Assembly: GCA_028274465.1 (NCBI GenBank)
Contig: CM051458.1
Span: 83,720,085 to 83,784,084, forward strand
Origin: Plantago ovata
Taxonomy: Eukaryota > Streptophyta > Magnoliopsida > Lamiales > Plantaginaceae
Direction: 5' to 3'
Length of the DNA stretch: 64,000 bases
Below are positions 47,084 through 59,519 of the stretch, one piece after another (position 1 is the first letter of the stretch; each line of letters opens with the position of its first letter). The position numbers and the translations under genes are program-made. The notes under the pieces are model-generated. The model searched no databases, was not told the DNA's origin, and saw only the letters and a program-made list of their open reading frames with translations.

Positions 47084-48139
47084 GTATTATTTTATTAATT
47101 TTCCCAAAAAATAATTTAAAGATCACGCTATACAATTAATACTAAAAAGATTTGGTCGTTGACTTGGGTCCTAGAAGCGTGTTCTTAATAGAAAAAAAAA
47201 AAACTCAGCCTTTTAAACGTTGTGAGGACAAAAAAAAAAAAAGTACAATTAAATGCATGCGAGGTTAGGACAACTGAGGGCACCGTCGTTTCCTAATTCA
47301 GCATATACTACTCTAGTTGCCCGGGTGATGCAAGTGGTCTTTTTGGTGTGCTACTATCCTACTGATACTAGTGCCCTTTCCTAATGCCTCTCTGGAAATC
47401 GTTATTGGTAGTGAATTGTGTAACCGATCTGTTCTATGACTTCTATCTATAATCTCTATACCTATGTAGTAGACCATATAATGCACCACTCTAAAAGTCG
47501 CACTTCGAGTTACGCGTGGCATCCCTACTTGTTATCTTACCTTATTACCCTTCTCTTGTTTGTTTTGCTGCACACCTTTACCTTATTCCCTAATTTTATT
47601 AATTTTCACGGCACTTTGACTTTTAAAAGTGATCATCATAATAAATTAAACAAGATTTTGTAATAAAAACCGTCTAACTTTAATTCGAACGTGTCACTGA
47701 ATAAATTAACAGTGTTGAAAATTAACTCTAGGTCACTCATACATTGTAATCGTAATATAATTTGAATTCATGAGTATCTCATGGAATTTTTCTCGAAACA
47801 TTAAAATAAATTTATAGTAACTTTCAAATAATTATGGAGAAGAGCTTTTTATGCCACAGCCATAATCACACCACAATCGTTTTGAGCACAACCACACACA
47901 CGCACACAAACGAACAAACAAACAATAATAAAAAAAAAAATCATCCGCACCTCTACCACGCGGATGAAGATAGCATGGCGTAATTTCTTCAAATTATGTT
48001 AATTAATACTAAACTGAACAACTACTACGGGACGGAATGTTTTTAAAGGAACACTGGTCTTCGTGGTGCAATTGTGAAAAGTCTGGATCTCTATCCAGCA
48101 GGTCTTGCCAAGCTAAAAAAATAAATTCAAATCCAAATT
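47084..48139. other. Intergenic DNA, nothing recognised
   Basis: No family-like frame. It includes short A-runs (47190-47240) and a CACA-rich stretch near 47885-47915. A possible tRNA-like phrase at about 48058-48110 is too weak to call. Confidence 0.5.
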
Positions 48140-48565
48140 TCAAAGTGTGCGGGAGAAGTGGCTTGGCGGAGAATATTTCTTAAGAATATCAAAACTCCTG
48201 AAATTGTGGAGGCGTTGGCAGCCCATGTTGCGGTTCTGCTTGCTCGTGATTTATAGCCATAGCGGGTGCAAGTCGAAGGTGATTGTTTGAATGTCGTCGT
48301 GAACCAGATCCAAGCTAACTCCATGTCCTTACGTGAGTGTGGCAACATAGTGGATGAGATGAAAAAGTTGGCTACATTGTTTGAGTCACACATTTTGTAT
48401 TGTTAGAAGGATTGGGAATAGGTTTGCTCATATCTTAGCCCATGAAGTCGTTGATGATAGTTTTGATTACTCGATCCTTCTGTATGAATCGTTGGATGTA
48501 AATGATGATTGAATGTGAGATAATATCATAATAGTACTCTGTTATAGCCTCTAAACTAAAAAAAG
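48140..48565 (+). mobile_element. LINE RNase H remnant, decayed
   Basis: The plus strand reads TPEIVEALAAHVAVLLA, VQVEGDCLNVVVNQI (acid position as Glu/Asp) and SLRECGNIVDEMKKLA. After a frame change it reads RIGNRFAHILAHEVVDD, the usual N-x-x-AH-LA end of a plant RNase H domain. Two stops and at least one frame change break it. An A-rich tail follows at about 48550-48562. Only the second half of the domain is kept. Confidence 0.7.
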
Positions 48566-48666
48566 ACCCTCTTATTACAGATTGGGACAAAATTTAATTT
48601 TTGAGTTGATCAAATCCAAAATTACATAGAGCTCCGCCATGGCAGATTGGGACAACAATTACAGAA

Positions 48667-48690
48667 AGCTCCGCCATTAATGGCGGAGCT
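48667..48690. repeat. Perfect 24-bp palindrome
   Basis: AGCTCCGCCATT followed by its exact complement AATGGCGGAGCT. A related half (GAGCTCCGCCATGGCAG) lies 40 bp to the left, next to a shared CAGATTGGGACAA phrase. No known element end is recognised. Confidence 0.9.
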
Positions 48691-48792
48691 GAAGTTCGAT
48701 TTTTTTTAATTAATATTTATTTTTAATGATTTTTTAATTTTAACTAATTTTTTTTAATGATTTTATTTTTTTAAAATTTGTTAATTAATTTT

Positions 48793-49110
48793 TCTATTTT
48801 TTAAAGTAATATACTAAGCCTGTTGATTCAATCAATTTTAAACCGTTGATCTTACTTATTCAGTTTCAATCTGATGCGTACATGTGTCATTCTTGATTTT
48901 AAATTGTTTTCTTATTATAATTATTTGTTTAATATCTTTTCATCATTATCTCTTCTCTATCTTCTTTCCCATTTTTCTCCATCTATTTAATTAAACAATT
49001 ATTTCTTGATTCTGCACTGCATGTTGATTCAATCAATTGATTGACCTACCAATCAATTTTAAACCGTTGATCTTACTTATTCAGTTTCAATCTGGTGCGT
49101 ACATGTGTCA
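48793..49110 (+). mobile_element. Two Helitron 5' heads in tandem
   Basis: The first head begins TCTATTTTTTAAAGTAATAT and runs through CTAAGCCTGTTGATTCAATC to GCGTACATGTGTCATT. A second head (GTTGATTCAATCAATTGATT to GTGCGTACATGTGTCATTA) starts at about 49022. Both match the start of copies A and B. Neither has the 3' hairpin and CTRRT, so they are truncated or nested pieces. Confidence 0.6.
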
Positions 49111-49860
49111 TTATTTATTTTATTTTTTATTTTAATTTACCTTTTTCTTTTTTTAATATATTTTCATCATTGATCTTCTCTATCCTCTACCGTCTTTTTC
49201 CCCTTCACACAACGTCTTCCAACATTCAATATATACCAAATATCACCTCCAAACTCCAAACCAAAGTTTCTAAACATGATAAAACATTGATGACGTGCGT
49301 GTAATTGTTACTTCCTCCTAACCAAACAAATTATCTGTAATCATTATTATTAGATTGTTCCAAATAAATTGATCTTTTATGGAGTATATGCAGTTGTTTT
49401 GAATTTATCAATTGCCTTTTACATTATAATTATATACGCTCACTTTTTCATTCTACTATGGAGAAAAAAAAATTACAAAATGTTTATATGTCGGTTTGTA
49501 AATCAATTTACCCTCCTTGCTCCCTTGAGGATGTGTATTTGTTCTCTTTTTTTCTGGTTTGGATGTTGTATTCGGTGTAGGTTGTCGTTTTTTCACGAGT
49601 ATTTCTTATGCTCAGATTATTGAATAAAATTTTTAGGCGTTTCTAAAAAATATATATATGTATGCAGAGATAATTTATTCTGAATGAGGAAATATACGAT
49701 TTAATTTTCGTAATTATACACAGATTAGGATTAATTAGTCTACAATATGTAACATTAGACTGTATATATCGCATGGTAGCTTAGAAATTAAGTAGTTGTT
49801 GTATTTCCGGAAGGGTGCATATATATAGTTTAAAATCGAAAATTAGATGTACTGTATTAA
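49111..49860. other. Helitron flank or body, nothing else recognised
   Basis: AT-rich DNA after the second Helitron head, possibly its unique body. Frames at 49095-49304 and 49369-49623 lack protein character. Confidence 0.4.
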
Positions 49861-50951
49861 AGTAATTAAATTAAAGTAATATAATAAGCCTGTTGATTTA
49901 CCCAATTGATTGACCTACCAATCAATTTTAATCCGTTGATCTTGCTTATCCAATTTCAATTTGGTGCGTACATGTGTCATTATTTAATTATAAGGTGTAG
50001 GGTTCGAATCCTGTGGCGTGATTTTTCTTTATTATTTGTATCATTATTTTAGTTGAAGGTGTTAGGTTCGAATCTTATTGACGTAATTTTTTTCTGTTTT
50101 ATTTATTCTCTTCTTAAATTTTTATTTTTTTAACATAAAGTTGTATGGTGTATTATACTTAATTTAAAAATAACCATAATATATTCTTATAAAAAAAGAC
50201 ATACTTCTACCGTCCAATAATAAATGTAACACTTGATTTTGTTGACTTTTTCGATGGTCATTTTGACTTTAAATTATTCTTAAATCATACGATAAAAATA
50301 ATCAAAAACCTCATATTATGAAACTAGAATGTTTATGTTTTCATAATATAATTTTTTAATTATTTTACTTACTTGAATGATTTACAATTAATTTTGAGGT
50401 CAAACTAATCCTCGAAAAAGTCAATAAAACCAAATGTTACACTTGTTATTGGACGAAGGAAGTATTTTATTTACCAAAACTTCAATTTAACTCTGATGAT
50501 AGAGAACCTGAGGATACTAGCTAAGCCATTTGAAATTTGAATATCGTCCATATTGCGGCATAAACATAACAAAAGACATCGACGAAATAAAAATGGCAAG
50601 AGATAATGACACACATGACAATATATTCAATTGACGAAGAACACCAATTAACATGCGAAAGATGCATTGTAGATTTTGAAGTTGAATGTTTTTAAAGTCT
50701 AGAGATGTATCTAATGGTTCTTAACTCATCGGAAGAATACTTTTCGTATGTATAATATAGTTCAATTCAAAATCATTAATTGCATAACTACAAAAACTAT
50801 ATACATTTATAGGACACCATTTATGTTAAGTTTGAAGTCATTATGTGAAGAATATATATTTACTCCATTCATTTCAATATATTATTTAGTAAAACAATAA
50901 TGTTTTACAAGATTACGCTTCACACGCGTAGCGTGTGACGCGATTCCTAGT
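49861..50951 (+). mobile_element. Non-autonomous Helitron, copy B
   Basis: The head TTAAAGTAATATAATAAGCC, then GATTGACCTACCAATC, is shared with copy A. The 3' hairpin CACACGC-GTA-GCGTGTG is followed by ACGCGATTC and CTAGT, with T as the next base, fitting Helitron termini. It holds a whole Stowaway (50204-50462) and about 150 bp after it that is missing in copy A. The exact 5' base is uncertain because the T-C start is ambiguous. No Rep/helicase is present. Confidence 0.7.
50204..50462. mobile_element. Stowaway MITE inside Helitron B
   Basis: CTTCTACCGTCCAATAAT at the left and ATTGGACGAAGGAAG at the right are TIRs flanked by TA on both sides. The inner blocks TTGACTTTTTCGATG and CTCGAAAAAGTCAA mirror each other. 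It has 259 bp and no coding sequence. It is the complete version of the half element at 20067. Confidence 0.85.
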
Positions 50952-51179
50952 TATAGTTAAGACTGTCCGGTTAAAAATCTAAAATTTGAAAATTGGGTTT
51001 GGTCAACTCAATATGTCCTAATATATAATTGGTTTGCTCTGCTAGGACTATTCAGTTATTGTTGATTTATAAAGAACTATATATTATTAGGATATTAAGA
51101 GGAGTATTAAAAAGTTATGGATGATAAGAATATATTCACTATAAAACAATTTATAACTTTCACTTTTAATAATTTGATA

Positions 51180-51478
51180 CTCCCTCCTTAATACAATATA
51201 AAATGTTTTAGTTATTTTACCATTTGCAAAATATAAGATGTTTGAAGTTGGTGTCATGTAATTGTGTGTGTTTTACAACTTTTTATGCAGTCAATCCCAC
51301 TTTTTTATATTTTGTCTACAAAAGCTATGCAAGGTTCTCATCTCTCATTGGTCATTTTATTTTTACAAGATACCAACATGTTTTTTTGCAACCTTTTCAA
51401 CAACAAAAATAATGAAGATCACATTTTCTTAATATGTGTGAAAATGCTAAAAAATATTATATTGTATTCGGGAGGGAG
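51180..51478. mobile_element. Stowaway MITE, well preserved
   Basis: It starts CTCCCTCCTTAATACAATAT and ends ATATTGTATTCGGGAGGGAG, flanked by TA at 51178-51179 and 51479-51480. The TIRs match the Stowaway consensus very closely. The 299-bp interior is AT-rich and non-coding. Confidence 0.9.
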
Positions 51479-51480
51479 TA

Positions 51481-53007
51481 TTTGATACGGTTACAATTTC
51501 AGTTCAAACATTGTCATAATAATTAGTAACCAATCACATTGGAGGATTATGATAATCATAATGTTAATGGCAGTCACGTGGTTAGCTAGGTGATTTAATT
51601 AAGCATATCATTTCATGCACACAATTAGGCAACATTTATATTGAGCTACTAGTATTGGTCCAAATAGTAGTAGAGGCATAGTAATATTTATTATTCTTTC
51701 ACATTGTCCTTTATAGTTTAGATTGAGAAATAAATAGTAGGACAACCCTATTGCATATCCCTCGTTCATTCTTTGACCAGCCAGTTGCTGCCCTTGCTAA
51801 TATATGAATCAATTCAAGACACTCTCATAATACATCTACTACTAGAGGTTGTTATATATGCATGCCTAGCTCCATGTTCTAGAGTAGACTCCACCATTGG
51901 GTATTATTTATAATTTTATGACTATTGAAGGAATTTCAACTAACTATATGAAGCATATATAATTGCTTAATCAAAACAAAACATGTAGTAATCTTTTTCC
52001 TAAAGCTTAACAATATAGCAGTAGTACATGTTTAAAGCATAATAAAATTAACCTTTCTATGAATATTTTAGAGTGTTATAAGTTTGTAAACAAGTGATTT
52101 GTCTCAACATTAATTAAAAGTTCTTTCTTATACGGAAATCGATTGTAAGATAAGATTTCAGCTGATCCGAGATAGTTAAAAGTCTCATGGACCCGGTCAA
52201 CATAACAATTTTCCTATATAGATCACACATTTGAGTATAGAAACAATCTCATAGCATATACTCATTTGTTCTTTAACTTATTTACATTTGTTTTGTTAAT
52301 TTTTATTAATTTTATTTAACCTCCACTAAATACTAAAATAAAATAAAAAATAAATAAAATTATATTAAGAAAGTATAAACACTATATTATTATAAAATAA
52401 TTTCATTAATGTTTTTTCAATTTTTCATTTAAATTTATTAAAGGTCAAAATTTCACTAAACGGTCAAGTAAAATACTACTAACATAAAGTAGAAATTTTG
52501 CAAAAGAACGTTACGCCTGCAATTACTTTATCCATGCTTGGACAAGAAGTACTCGCCTTAGCCTTTATCTTTGAGAAAACTCAGTATACCTGCATCATCA
52601 TTTAAGCACGTGAGATTAGCAATGAATTTATGGTTGGAGATAGATTACGTAAGGAAGTATGAAATTCACTCTTGGTCCACCATGTTTTAATTTCAAACGA
52701 AAATATTGATGAACTAGTCATTTCAGATGGAAAAATTGCGTACAATCATATACATGTGGAGTAGACAACAAAGGTAGTTAGATGAAGTATTATTATTTGG
52801 GACAAATTTCATTTTAACCCCTCACAGAGTTTCAATTACACTTAGATTTAGATCTATGTTAAACTAAGTATTACATTGATAGCTATGTTTTAAAAGTCGG
52901 AGCCGGTCACCCCCTAAAAAAGGTTGGGTTGGGGTCGGACCGGTTCAACAGTATCGAACCGTATTGAATCGGTATACATATATATACAATTATTATGGCT
53001 TCATTAC
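51481..53007. other. Intergenic DNA, nothing recognised
   Basis: AT-rich sequence between the last MITE and the Tat-type element. No coding, RNA or element-end signals were found. Confidence 0.5.
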
Positions 53008-53483
53008 TGATATGGGGAGAATGGTCGTACCCTCGAACTTGACTCACCATCAAACCCGCGACTAGCACTTAACGCCCCTCGAACGGTCTACCAAGACACC
53101 CACGTCCCGAAACGACCCGTCATCCTCGGACCCTCAGATAGCTTCACCCTCGAACCACACGGGAGGCTACGTGTACCTCATGGGTCGAACCGACCAGATA
53201 GGAGTAGACACATCAGCATGAGAAAGATCCACTTTCCGGTATTCTCTATAAATACCCATGCTTCCATACGCGCATACACACACGATTATTCCACCTTTTC
53301 TACTCTCTACAAACATTAATTTGGGCGCGGTCTAACTGAGGTAGGCCGACACGCCCTCCCCTCCCCCCTAACTTTCCCTTTCCACTGTAGGTACCGGAGC
53401 TTTCACGATCAAATACCCAATCTATTACTCCTTTAGACTTGGGAGATGATGGCGTAGGCCTTTGAACGGATTTTACCTCATCA
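53008..53483 (+). mobile_element. 5' LTR of the Tat-type element
   Basis: It starts TGATATGGGGAGAATGG and ends TTACCTCATCA, giving TG...CA ends and about 476 bp. TCTCTATAAATACCC near 53245-53260 is a good Pol II TATA box. The left limit is a judgement, because the partner LTR is not in the window to compare. Confidence 0.6.
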
Positions 53484-53485
53484 TC

Positions 53486-53505
53486 TTGGCGCCGTCTGTG
53501 GGAAC
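53486..53505 (+). promoter_or_regulatory. Primer-binding site of the Tat-type element
   Basis: TTGGCGCCGTCTGTGGGAA lies two bases after the LTR end. TGGCGCC followed by GTC is a common start of the tRNA-primer site in plant Tat and Athila elements. It fixes the LTR boundary and the orientation. Confidence 0.75.
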
Positions 53506-53689
53506 TCTTAGGACAAAAAGCTATGGTAAAGCGGAAACAGCAAGGAGCGCCGCAAGGAGTTGCCGCCAAAGAAACGGGACTCGCGGCCAAAACGGTGGAC
53601 AAACCCACCAGCACTGACGAAGAACTTGAAGAAGATGAAATACCCCATGAGGACACAAACCCCACTTCCCCCCAGGACAACCTGAACCC

Positions 53690-55800
53690 CAATTGGAACC
53701 ACAAGTATTGATCACGGAAAGCCGACTTAAGGACATAATAAGATCAGTATATGATGAGGCCCATAAACCCCCAGAGAAAGAACCCCAAAAAGGCTCCTCC
53801 ATTCGAAGCGGACCCTCCCGACGACCCACTGGTAAAAGTCAAGAGTCCCCCCGGGGACACAGCACGCAAAGCAGTGAGAGAACGCGTACGGACAGTTCGA
53901 TAGTAGTGACCAGGAAGGATTGGAGAGAGAACCACACTCGGAGGGGGAAAAGGCCCCATAAGGAAACGCTGCCCAGCATCCCCGAAAGTGACCGATTATC
54001 AGAAGGGGAAACATCGGATGCCGAACGAGAGGCACTCGAAAGAAAGCTCAGGAAGTATGAAAGCCTCCTCAGGGAACATGATCAAAAGAAAATGGACCCG
54101 AGAGATCGTAGACCAACCCATGATGTAGACCATTGGAGAAGGGAGGACGAGAGGGAGGCTCGAATGTACGGATTCTCGAGAGGACGCCCTGTTAGAAACA
54201 CGGGCTTCGCCCCGAATCCTTTATCCTCGAAACTCATGAGCCATTCGATCCCTCCTGACCGAAGGATCCCAAAGAACCTCCCCAAGTATGCGGGCGATAC
54301 GTGCCCTCACGAGCACCGAGTGAAGTTTGAAAACATGATGCAAATGCATGGACACGACGACAGAGCCATGGTCATCGTATTCCCGGGTACCCTCGAAGGG
54401 GTAGCCACGGAATGGTATTATAACATGCCGGCTGGGTCCATTCGATCGTATGCCGACATCGTTCAAGCCTTCTTAGGGCACTTCACCGACTACAAGAAGT
54501 CTCGCCAGTCGAGTAGTTGCCTGCAAGATATCATTCAAAAGGAAGACGAACCCCTCCGAAAATGGTGGCAGCGTTTCAACGCCGTCGCACTCCAAGTAGA
54601 AGACCACCCCATGCATTTTAGGAGGCAAACCCTGTATACCAACACCCGAAACCGAGGGTTGGCATCGGAAGTCTCGCGGGAAAAACCCGAAACAGCAGAA
54701 GCCTTGTCAGACATCGTAAACAAGTACATAGAGGAAGAAAGGATGGTTAAAGAGGCGAAACTCGCTTTTAACGCCCCCTCTTCTCGGGACAGAGAAAGAT
54801 CTCCTCGAAGAAATCACCCTTCAAGTTCGACTAGGGAGTTGGTCCCAGAAAACGATTTATACGGCAGGAAACTCCCTCGACGAAACCCCCGGCAGATAAG
54901 GTACCCTCAGAAGAGAGTTTTCTCCATCATCGAAAAAGAGCCTTTCGTTCGATGGCCCAAAAAGCACAAGGAAACCAACACCACTAGGAGCTCTGATGAC
55001 TACTGTCGGTTCCATAAGCAAGCGGGACACCCCACAGAAAAATGCATCGAACTCACGGCAGAACTGGACCGACTTGTATCCCAAGGTTATGCACAAGAGT
55101 ACCGGGATTCGGAAGGCGTTCTCACCATCAGACTAGTGGAGAAGCGAAAATCCGAAGTCGTCCGACCTCAATCTGTTCGACCCCCCTTGCCCATGCAGTC
55201 AGAAGTCTTCCAAGAATCCAAAGAGACCCGCGTCGAGGAAGATTTCAACCATAATAACGACCCCATTTACGAGGAAATTCGATATATAGCAGGAGGGCCT
55301 ACGGGTGGCGACTCCAGAAGAGAGAGGGATCGAACTTCCCGAAGGCTGCGCAACGCTTATGCCTCAGGAACTCCAGCTTTCAACGTAGGACAGCTCGAAA
55401 CTCAGTGCCATGTCCTGACTTTTGGAGAAGCGGACATTCCCCACCCCGACACAACCCGTAACCAAGACCCCCACTTCCCGCTAGTCATTTCGATGGTCAT
55501 CTCCGGCTTTCCCGTGAGGAAAGTGTTAGTAGACACGGGGAGTTCGGTAAATGTCATTACATCGGACACTCTTAGGAGGATGAAGATCGAAGGGAAAGGA
55601 TTGAGCGACGTTTCGACGGAGCTTTCGGGATTCGGAGGAGCCGTCGTCAAACCTATCGGAACGATTTGGCTACTCACTTCCATTGGGGATAAGCCAACCA
55701 GAGCTACGAATCATTGCCAATACGTGGTGGTAGACGCCCCCATGGGCTACAATGTCCTATTCGGACGACCCGGGCTTAACCAATTCCAAGCGGTGGCTTC
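53690..55800 (+). mobile_element. gag and protease region of the Tat-type element
   Basis: A charged N-terminal region with many Arg, Glu and Ser residues precedes the capsid-like retrotransposon gag domain (about 54280-54690; FPGTLEGVATEWYYNM, then DEPLRKWWQRFNAVALQ). A zinc-knuckle-like segment (CRFHKQAGHPTEKC) lies at about 55000-55045, and an aspartic protease with VLVDTGSSVNVI at about 55520-55560. Gag forms the particle around element RNA and the protease cuts the polyprotein. This is a fossil reading and I do not claim activity. Confidence 0.8.
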
Positions 55801-56289
55801 CACTTACCACCTAAAGATGAAGTTCCCGACAGAGGCTGGGGTCGGAGAAGTTCGCGGAGACTCAAAAGAGGCGTGGGAGTGTTACTGTGCTTCGACACGG
55901 CCCGCCCCTCAGACCCTATTCTCGACGGAACCACCATCGAAAAAGCAATGCTTGGTGGTGGATGAATCTTTTGATTTCCCCTCCATCCCAAACGAGGATA
56001 AGGAACGCATAACACCATGCTCAGAAGTGAGGGATATCGCGCTATTCGAGGAAGATGCGAAGAGAACCACTAAAATTGCCACGGACCTCCCAGAGGAACT
56101 CGAATTGTCCCTCATACTCTTTTTAAGAAAGAACTCCGATGTCTTCGCTTGGGGAACAACCGATCTCCAAGGCATAAGCCCTCACATCATGGTTCATAAG
56201 CTCAATGTGAACCCCAAAGCCAAGCCAATAAGCCAAAAGCAAAGAAACTTCAGCCGAGAAAAGAACCTCATAATTGATTAGGAAGTATC

Positions 56290-57940
56290 GAAACTCTTGA
56301 GGGCCGGACACATCCGACCCACCCAATTTTCAGACTGGTTATGCAACGTGGTACTCGTCAGCAAAGGAAAAGGGAAATGGAGGATGTGCAATGACTTCAC
56401 GGATCTCAACAAACATTGCCCACGGGACCCTTACCCCCTACCCCGCATAGACCAATTGGTAGATTCGACAGCGGGGTCCGAACGCTTGAGTTTCATGGAC
56501 GCGTTCCAAGGTTACTATCAAGTTCCCATGGCTCGCGAAGACATCGACAAAACAGCCTTTGTCACCCATTCGGGAGTATTCTCCTTTCGAGTCATGCCAT
56601 TCGGACTCAGAAACGCCGGAGCCACTTATCAACGCCTAGTCAACCACATGTTCAAGCAAGAAATAGGTAAGACCATAGAAGTTTATGTGGACGACATGCT
56701 AGTGAAGAGCCTCGAAGCTAAGGACCACGTTCGACATCTTGGCACCTGCTTCGAAATCCTCCGAAGATTCGGAATGAAACTCAACCCGGCTAAGTGTACT
56801 TTTGGAGTAAGAGGCGGCAAATTTTTAGGTTACATGATCACACAAAGGGGGATCGAAGCCAACCCCGACAAAATTAAAGCTATCCTAGACTTCCCCAGCC
56901 CCCGAAACATCACGGAAGTTCAAAGACTTGTAGGGCGAATCATAGCTTTAAGCCGATTTATATCAAGGTCGGGGGAAAAGAGCCTCCCTTTCTTCAAGGT
57001 TCTAAGAAATAGCAAGAACTTCGAATGGAGTGCGGAAACAGAGACGGCATTATCAGAGCTAAAGGATCATCTCTCGAAACCCCCACTCCTTTCAAAACCC
57101 AAGGAAGGGGACACCCTCTACTTACACGTAGCCATCTCCCGTGAAGTGGTGAGCTCTGTGCTAGTACGCATCGAAAAAGGCCTCCACCAACCGATCTATT
57201 ACCTAAGTAAGGTCCTTACCAAAGCCGAGGAAAATTACTTAGAAATAGAGAAGTTGGCCTACTGCGTCGTACTAGCGGCTAGACGACTCCGACCCTATTT
57301 TCAATCACATGAAATAGTGGTCCTCACTTCCCAACCCTTGAAAAGGATTCTCGGAAAACCCGACCTATCCGGGAGGCTCGTCAGATGGTCCGTCGAACTG
57401 ATGGAACATTCCATCGAATTCCAAGCCCCAAAATCGAAACAAGCTCAGGTAGTCGCAGACTTTTTCTTGGGAGCCAAAGAGGAGCTGAATCCAATTTACA
57501 CCCTCGAAGCATCATTCAAGGGGGAGAATCTCGAAGCAAGGTGGGAAATATACGTCGACGGTTCATCCACTCGAGGGCAAGGAGGAGTGGGAATTCACAT
57601 GACCGATCCGGAAGGGGTCGAACTGGATTTCGCAATACGACTGGCTTTCCCCGCCACAAATAACGAAGCCGAGTACGAAGCCGTCTTGATAGGACTTCGA
57701 CTCTCACTCGAAGGGGGGGCCAAACATGTGCATCTACACACTGATTCCCAACTGGTAGCACAACAACACTCCGGGACCTTCGAGGCTAAGGAGGAGCCCA
57801 TGAAATTATACTTGGCAGAGCTCCAACAGATGGTGTCAAAGTTTCAAAGCGTCGAGATATCCCAAATATCCCGTACGCTGAACAAAGTGGCGGACGGACT
57901 AGCCCGATTCGGGAGTTCATCACAAACCATAGCCACGCGT
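56290..57940 (+). mobile_element. Reverse transcriptase, RNase H and archaeal-type RNase H region
   Basis: The RT core has WRMCNDFTDLNKHCPRD, FRVMPFGLRNAGATYQ and the catalytic YVDDML (about 56683-56700). The usual RNase H follows (about 57015-57360; PIYYLSKVLTKAEENY). A second, archaeal-type RNase H lies at about 57540-57930 (IYVDGSSTRGQGGVG, NNEAEYEAVLIGLRL, LHTDSQLV, NKVADGLARF). The double RNase H is the diagnostic feature of the Tat lineage. Confidence 0.85.
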
Positions 57941-58469
57941 CAGGTAACCAAAGGCCCCTCATCGAAACCAATTTATGCAAAAGGGCTATTTTCATTAACA
58001 ATCCCCTCACATGAACAGGTCACCCTTATGACGGTCCAACGACCAGCCATCGGGGACAACAAACTCAAGAGGCAGAGAGAACTTGAGGTAATCACCATCG
58101 ATGACAACCACGAATGGTTGACAGACATCAAGGTAGATACCCGGATGATAGGCATCGAATCCAAAATTGGATATCGAATCCTCCATCAAAAGTCTAATTT
58201 CGAGCCATTCGCTCAAACTTAGTTCCAAAAAGTATCGAATCATTAATAGATATCGAATCCTTTATTCATTGTCTAATTCCGAGCCACTCGCTCTAATTTT
58301 TTCTGCAGCTCTATAAACAAGGAATCACCCCCACCGACAAGACGGAGGCTCGAAGGATAAGAAGGAGAGCACAGTATTTCTTATGGAATGGGATCGAACT
58401 GTATAAAAGGTCATTCGATGGCCCCCATTTGAAATGTCTCAATAAGGAGGACGCCCAAAAGGTCCTGGA

Positions 58470-59510
58470 AGAAGTCCATGCCGGCAGCTGCGGAAACCAC
58501 TCCGGAGGAAGGGCCCTGGCACAAAAGGTTCGAAGGCAAGGATTTTATTGGCCGAGAATAATTGAGGATTCCAAAGCTTGTTTCCGAAAATGTGACGAGT
58601 GCCAAAGATTTGCCCGAGAAAGCAAGGCCCCCGGAGAGCCGATGCTACCCATCCCTATCTCGTGTCCCTTCGATAGGTGGGGGATTGACATCGTAGGAAA
58701 GCTCCCCACTTCCACTAACCAAAAGAAGTTCTTGATAGTAGCGGTGGAGTATTTTTCCAAGTGGGTAGAAGCCGAAGCCGTTGCGAAAATCACGGAAGAA
58801 GCCATTCGAAGATTTATTTGGAGGAATATAATTTGTCGCTTCGGGCTCCCCCGAATCATCACCTCCGACAACGGAACACAATTCACCGGGAAGAGAATTC
58901 GAGCTTGGTGTATCGAACAAGGCATCAAGCAAAGTTTCACTTCGGTAGGGCACCCTCAAGCTAACGGCATGACAGAGGTCACCAATAGAACCATCATCCA
59001 TAATCTCGAAAAAAGGTTAGGGCAATCGAAGTCAGAATGGGCCGAAGAGTTGCATGGGGTCCTTTGGGCGTATCGAACGACCCAAAGAACAGCCACACAG
59101 GAAACTCCGTTTTGCATGGTTTATGGTTCGGAGGCGGTAATCCCGTGCGAGATAGCCGTCGAGACTTTTCGAGTTACGGAGTACGATCCAAAAATCAACC
59201 AAGAAGCCAGAGCTCTAGAACTAGACATGCTCGATGAAAAGAGGGAGAAAGCAAGGCTTCGGATCCTCCGGCATCAAGCCACAATGACCAAGGCTTACAA
59301 CAAAAACTTAATCCGACGGGACTTGAACGTCGGGGATTTAGTGCTGAGGAAAGCCAATATCCTGGAGAACATAGGGAAACTCCGAGAACCTTGGAAGGGC
59401 CCCTACCGAGTTACAGAAGCCCTGTCGAATGGGTCATATCGCCTCCAAGACCTCGAAGGAAATGACCTACAGCGGCCGTGGAACATCAAAAACTTGAGAA
59501 AATATTACTC
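58470..59510 (+). mobile_element. Integrase region of the Tat-type element
   Basis: A zinc-binding H2C2 part (GNHSGGRALAQKV ... CRKCDECQRF-like, about 58490-58610) is followed by the catalytic core with WGIDIVGKLP, RIITSDNGTQF and ANGMTEVTNR supplying the D, D and E residues. The C-terminal part has GDLVLRK and EPWKGPYRV. Integrase joins element DNA to the host chromosome. Confidence 0.85.
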
Positions 59511-59519
59511 GTAGGAGAG

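Noticed and set aside
53300-59240. Numerous short frames antisense or out of phase to gag-pol
   Set aside because: They shadow the long coding frames of the Tat-type element. GC-rich coding DNA leaves other frames open, and none shows a domain.
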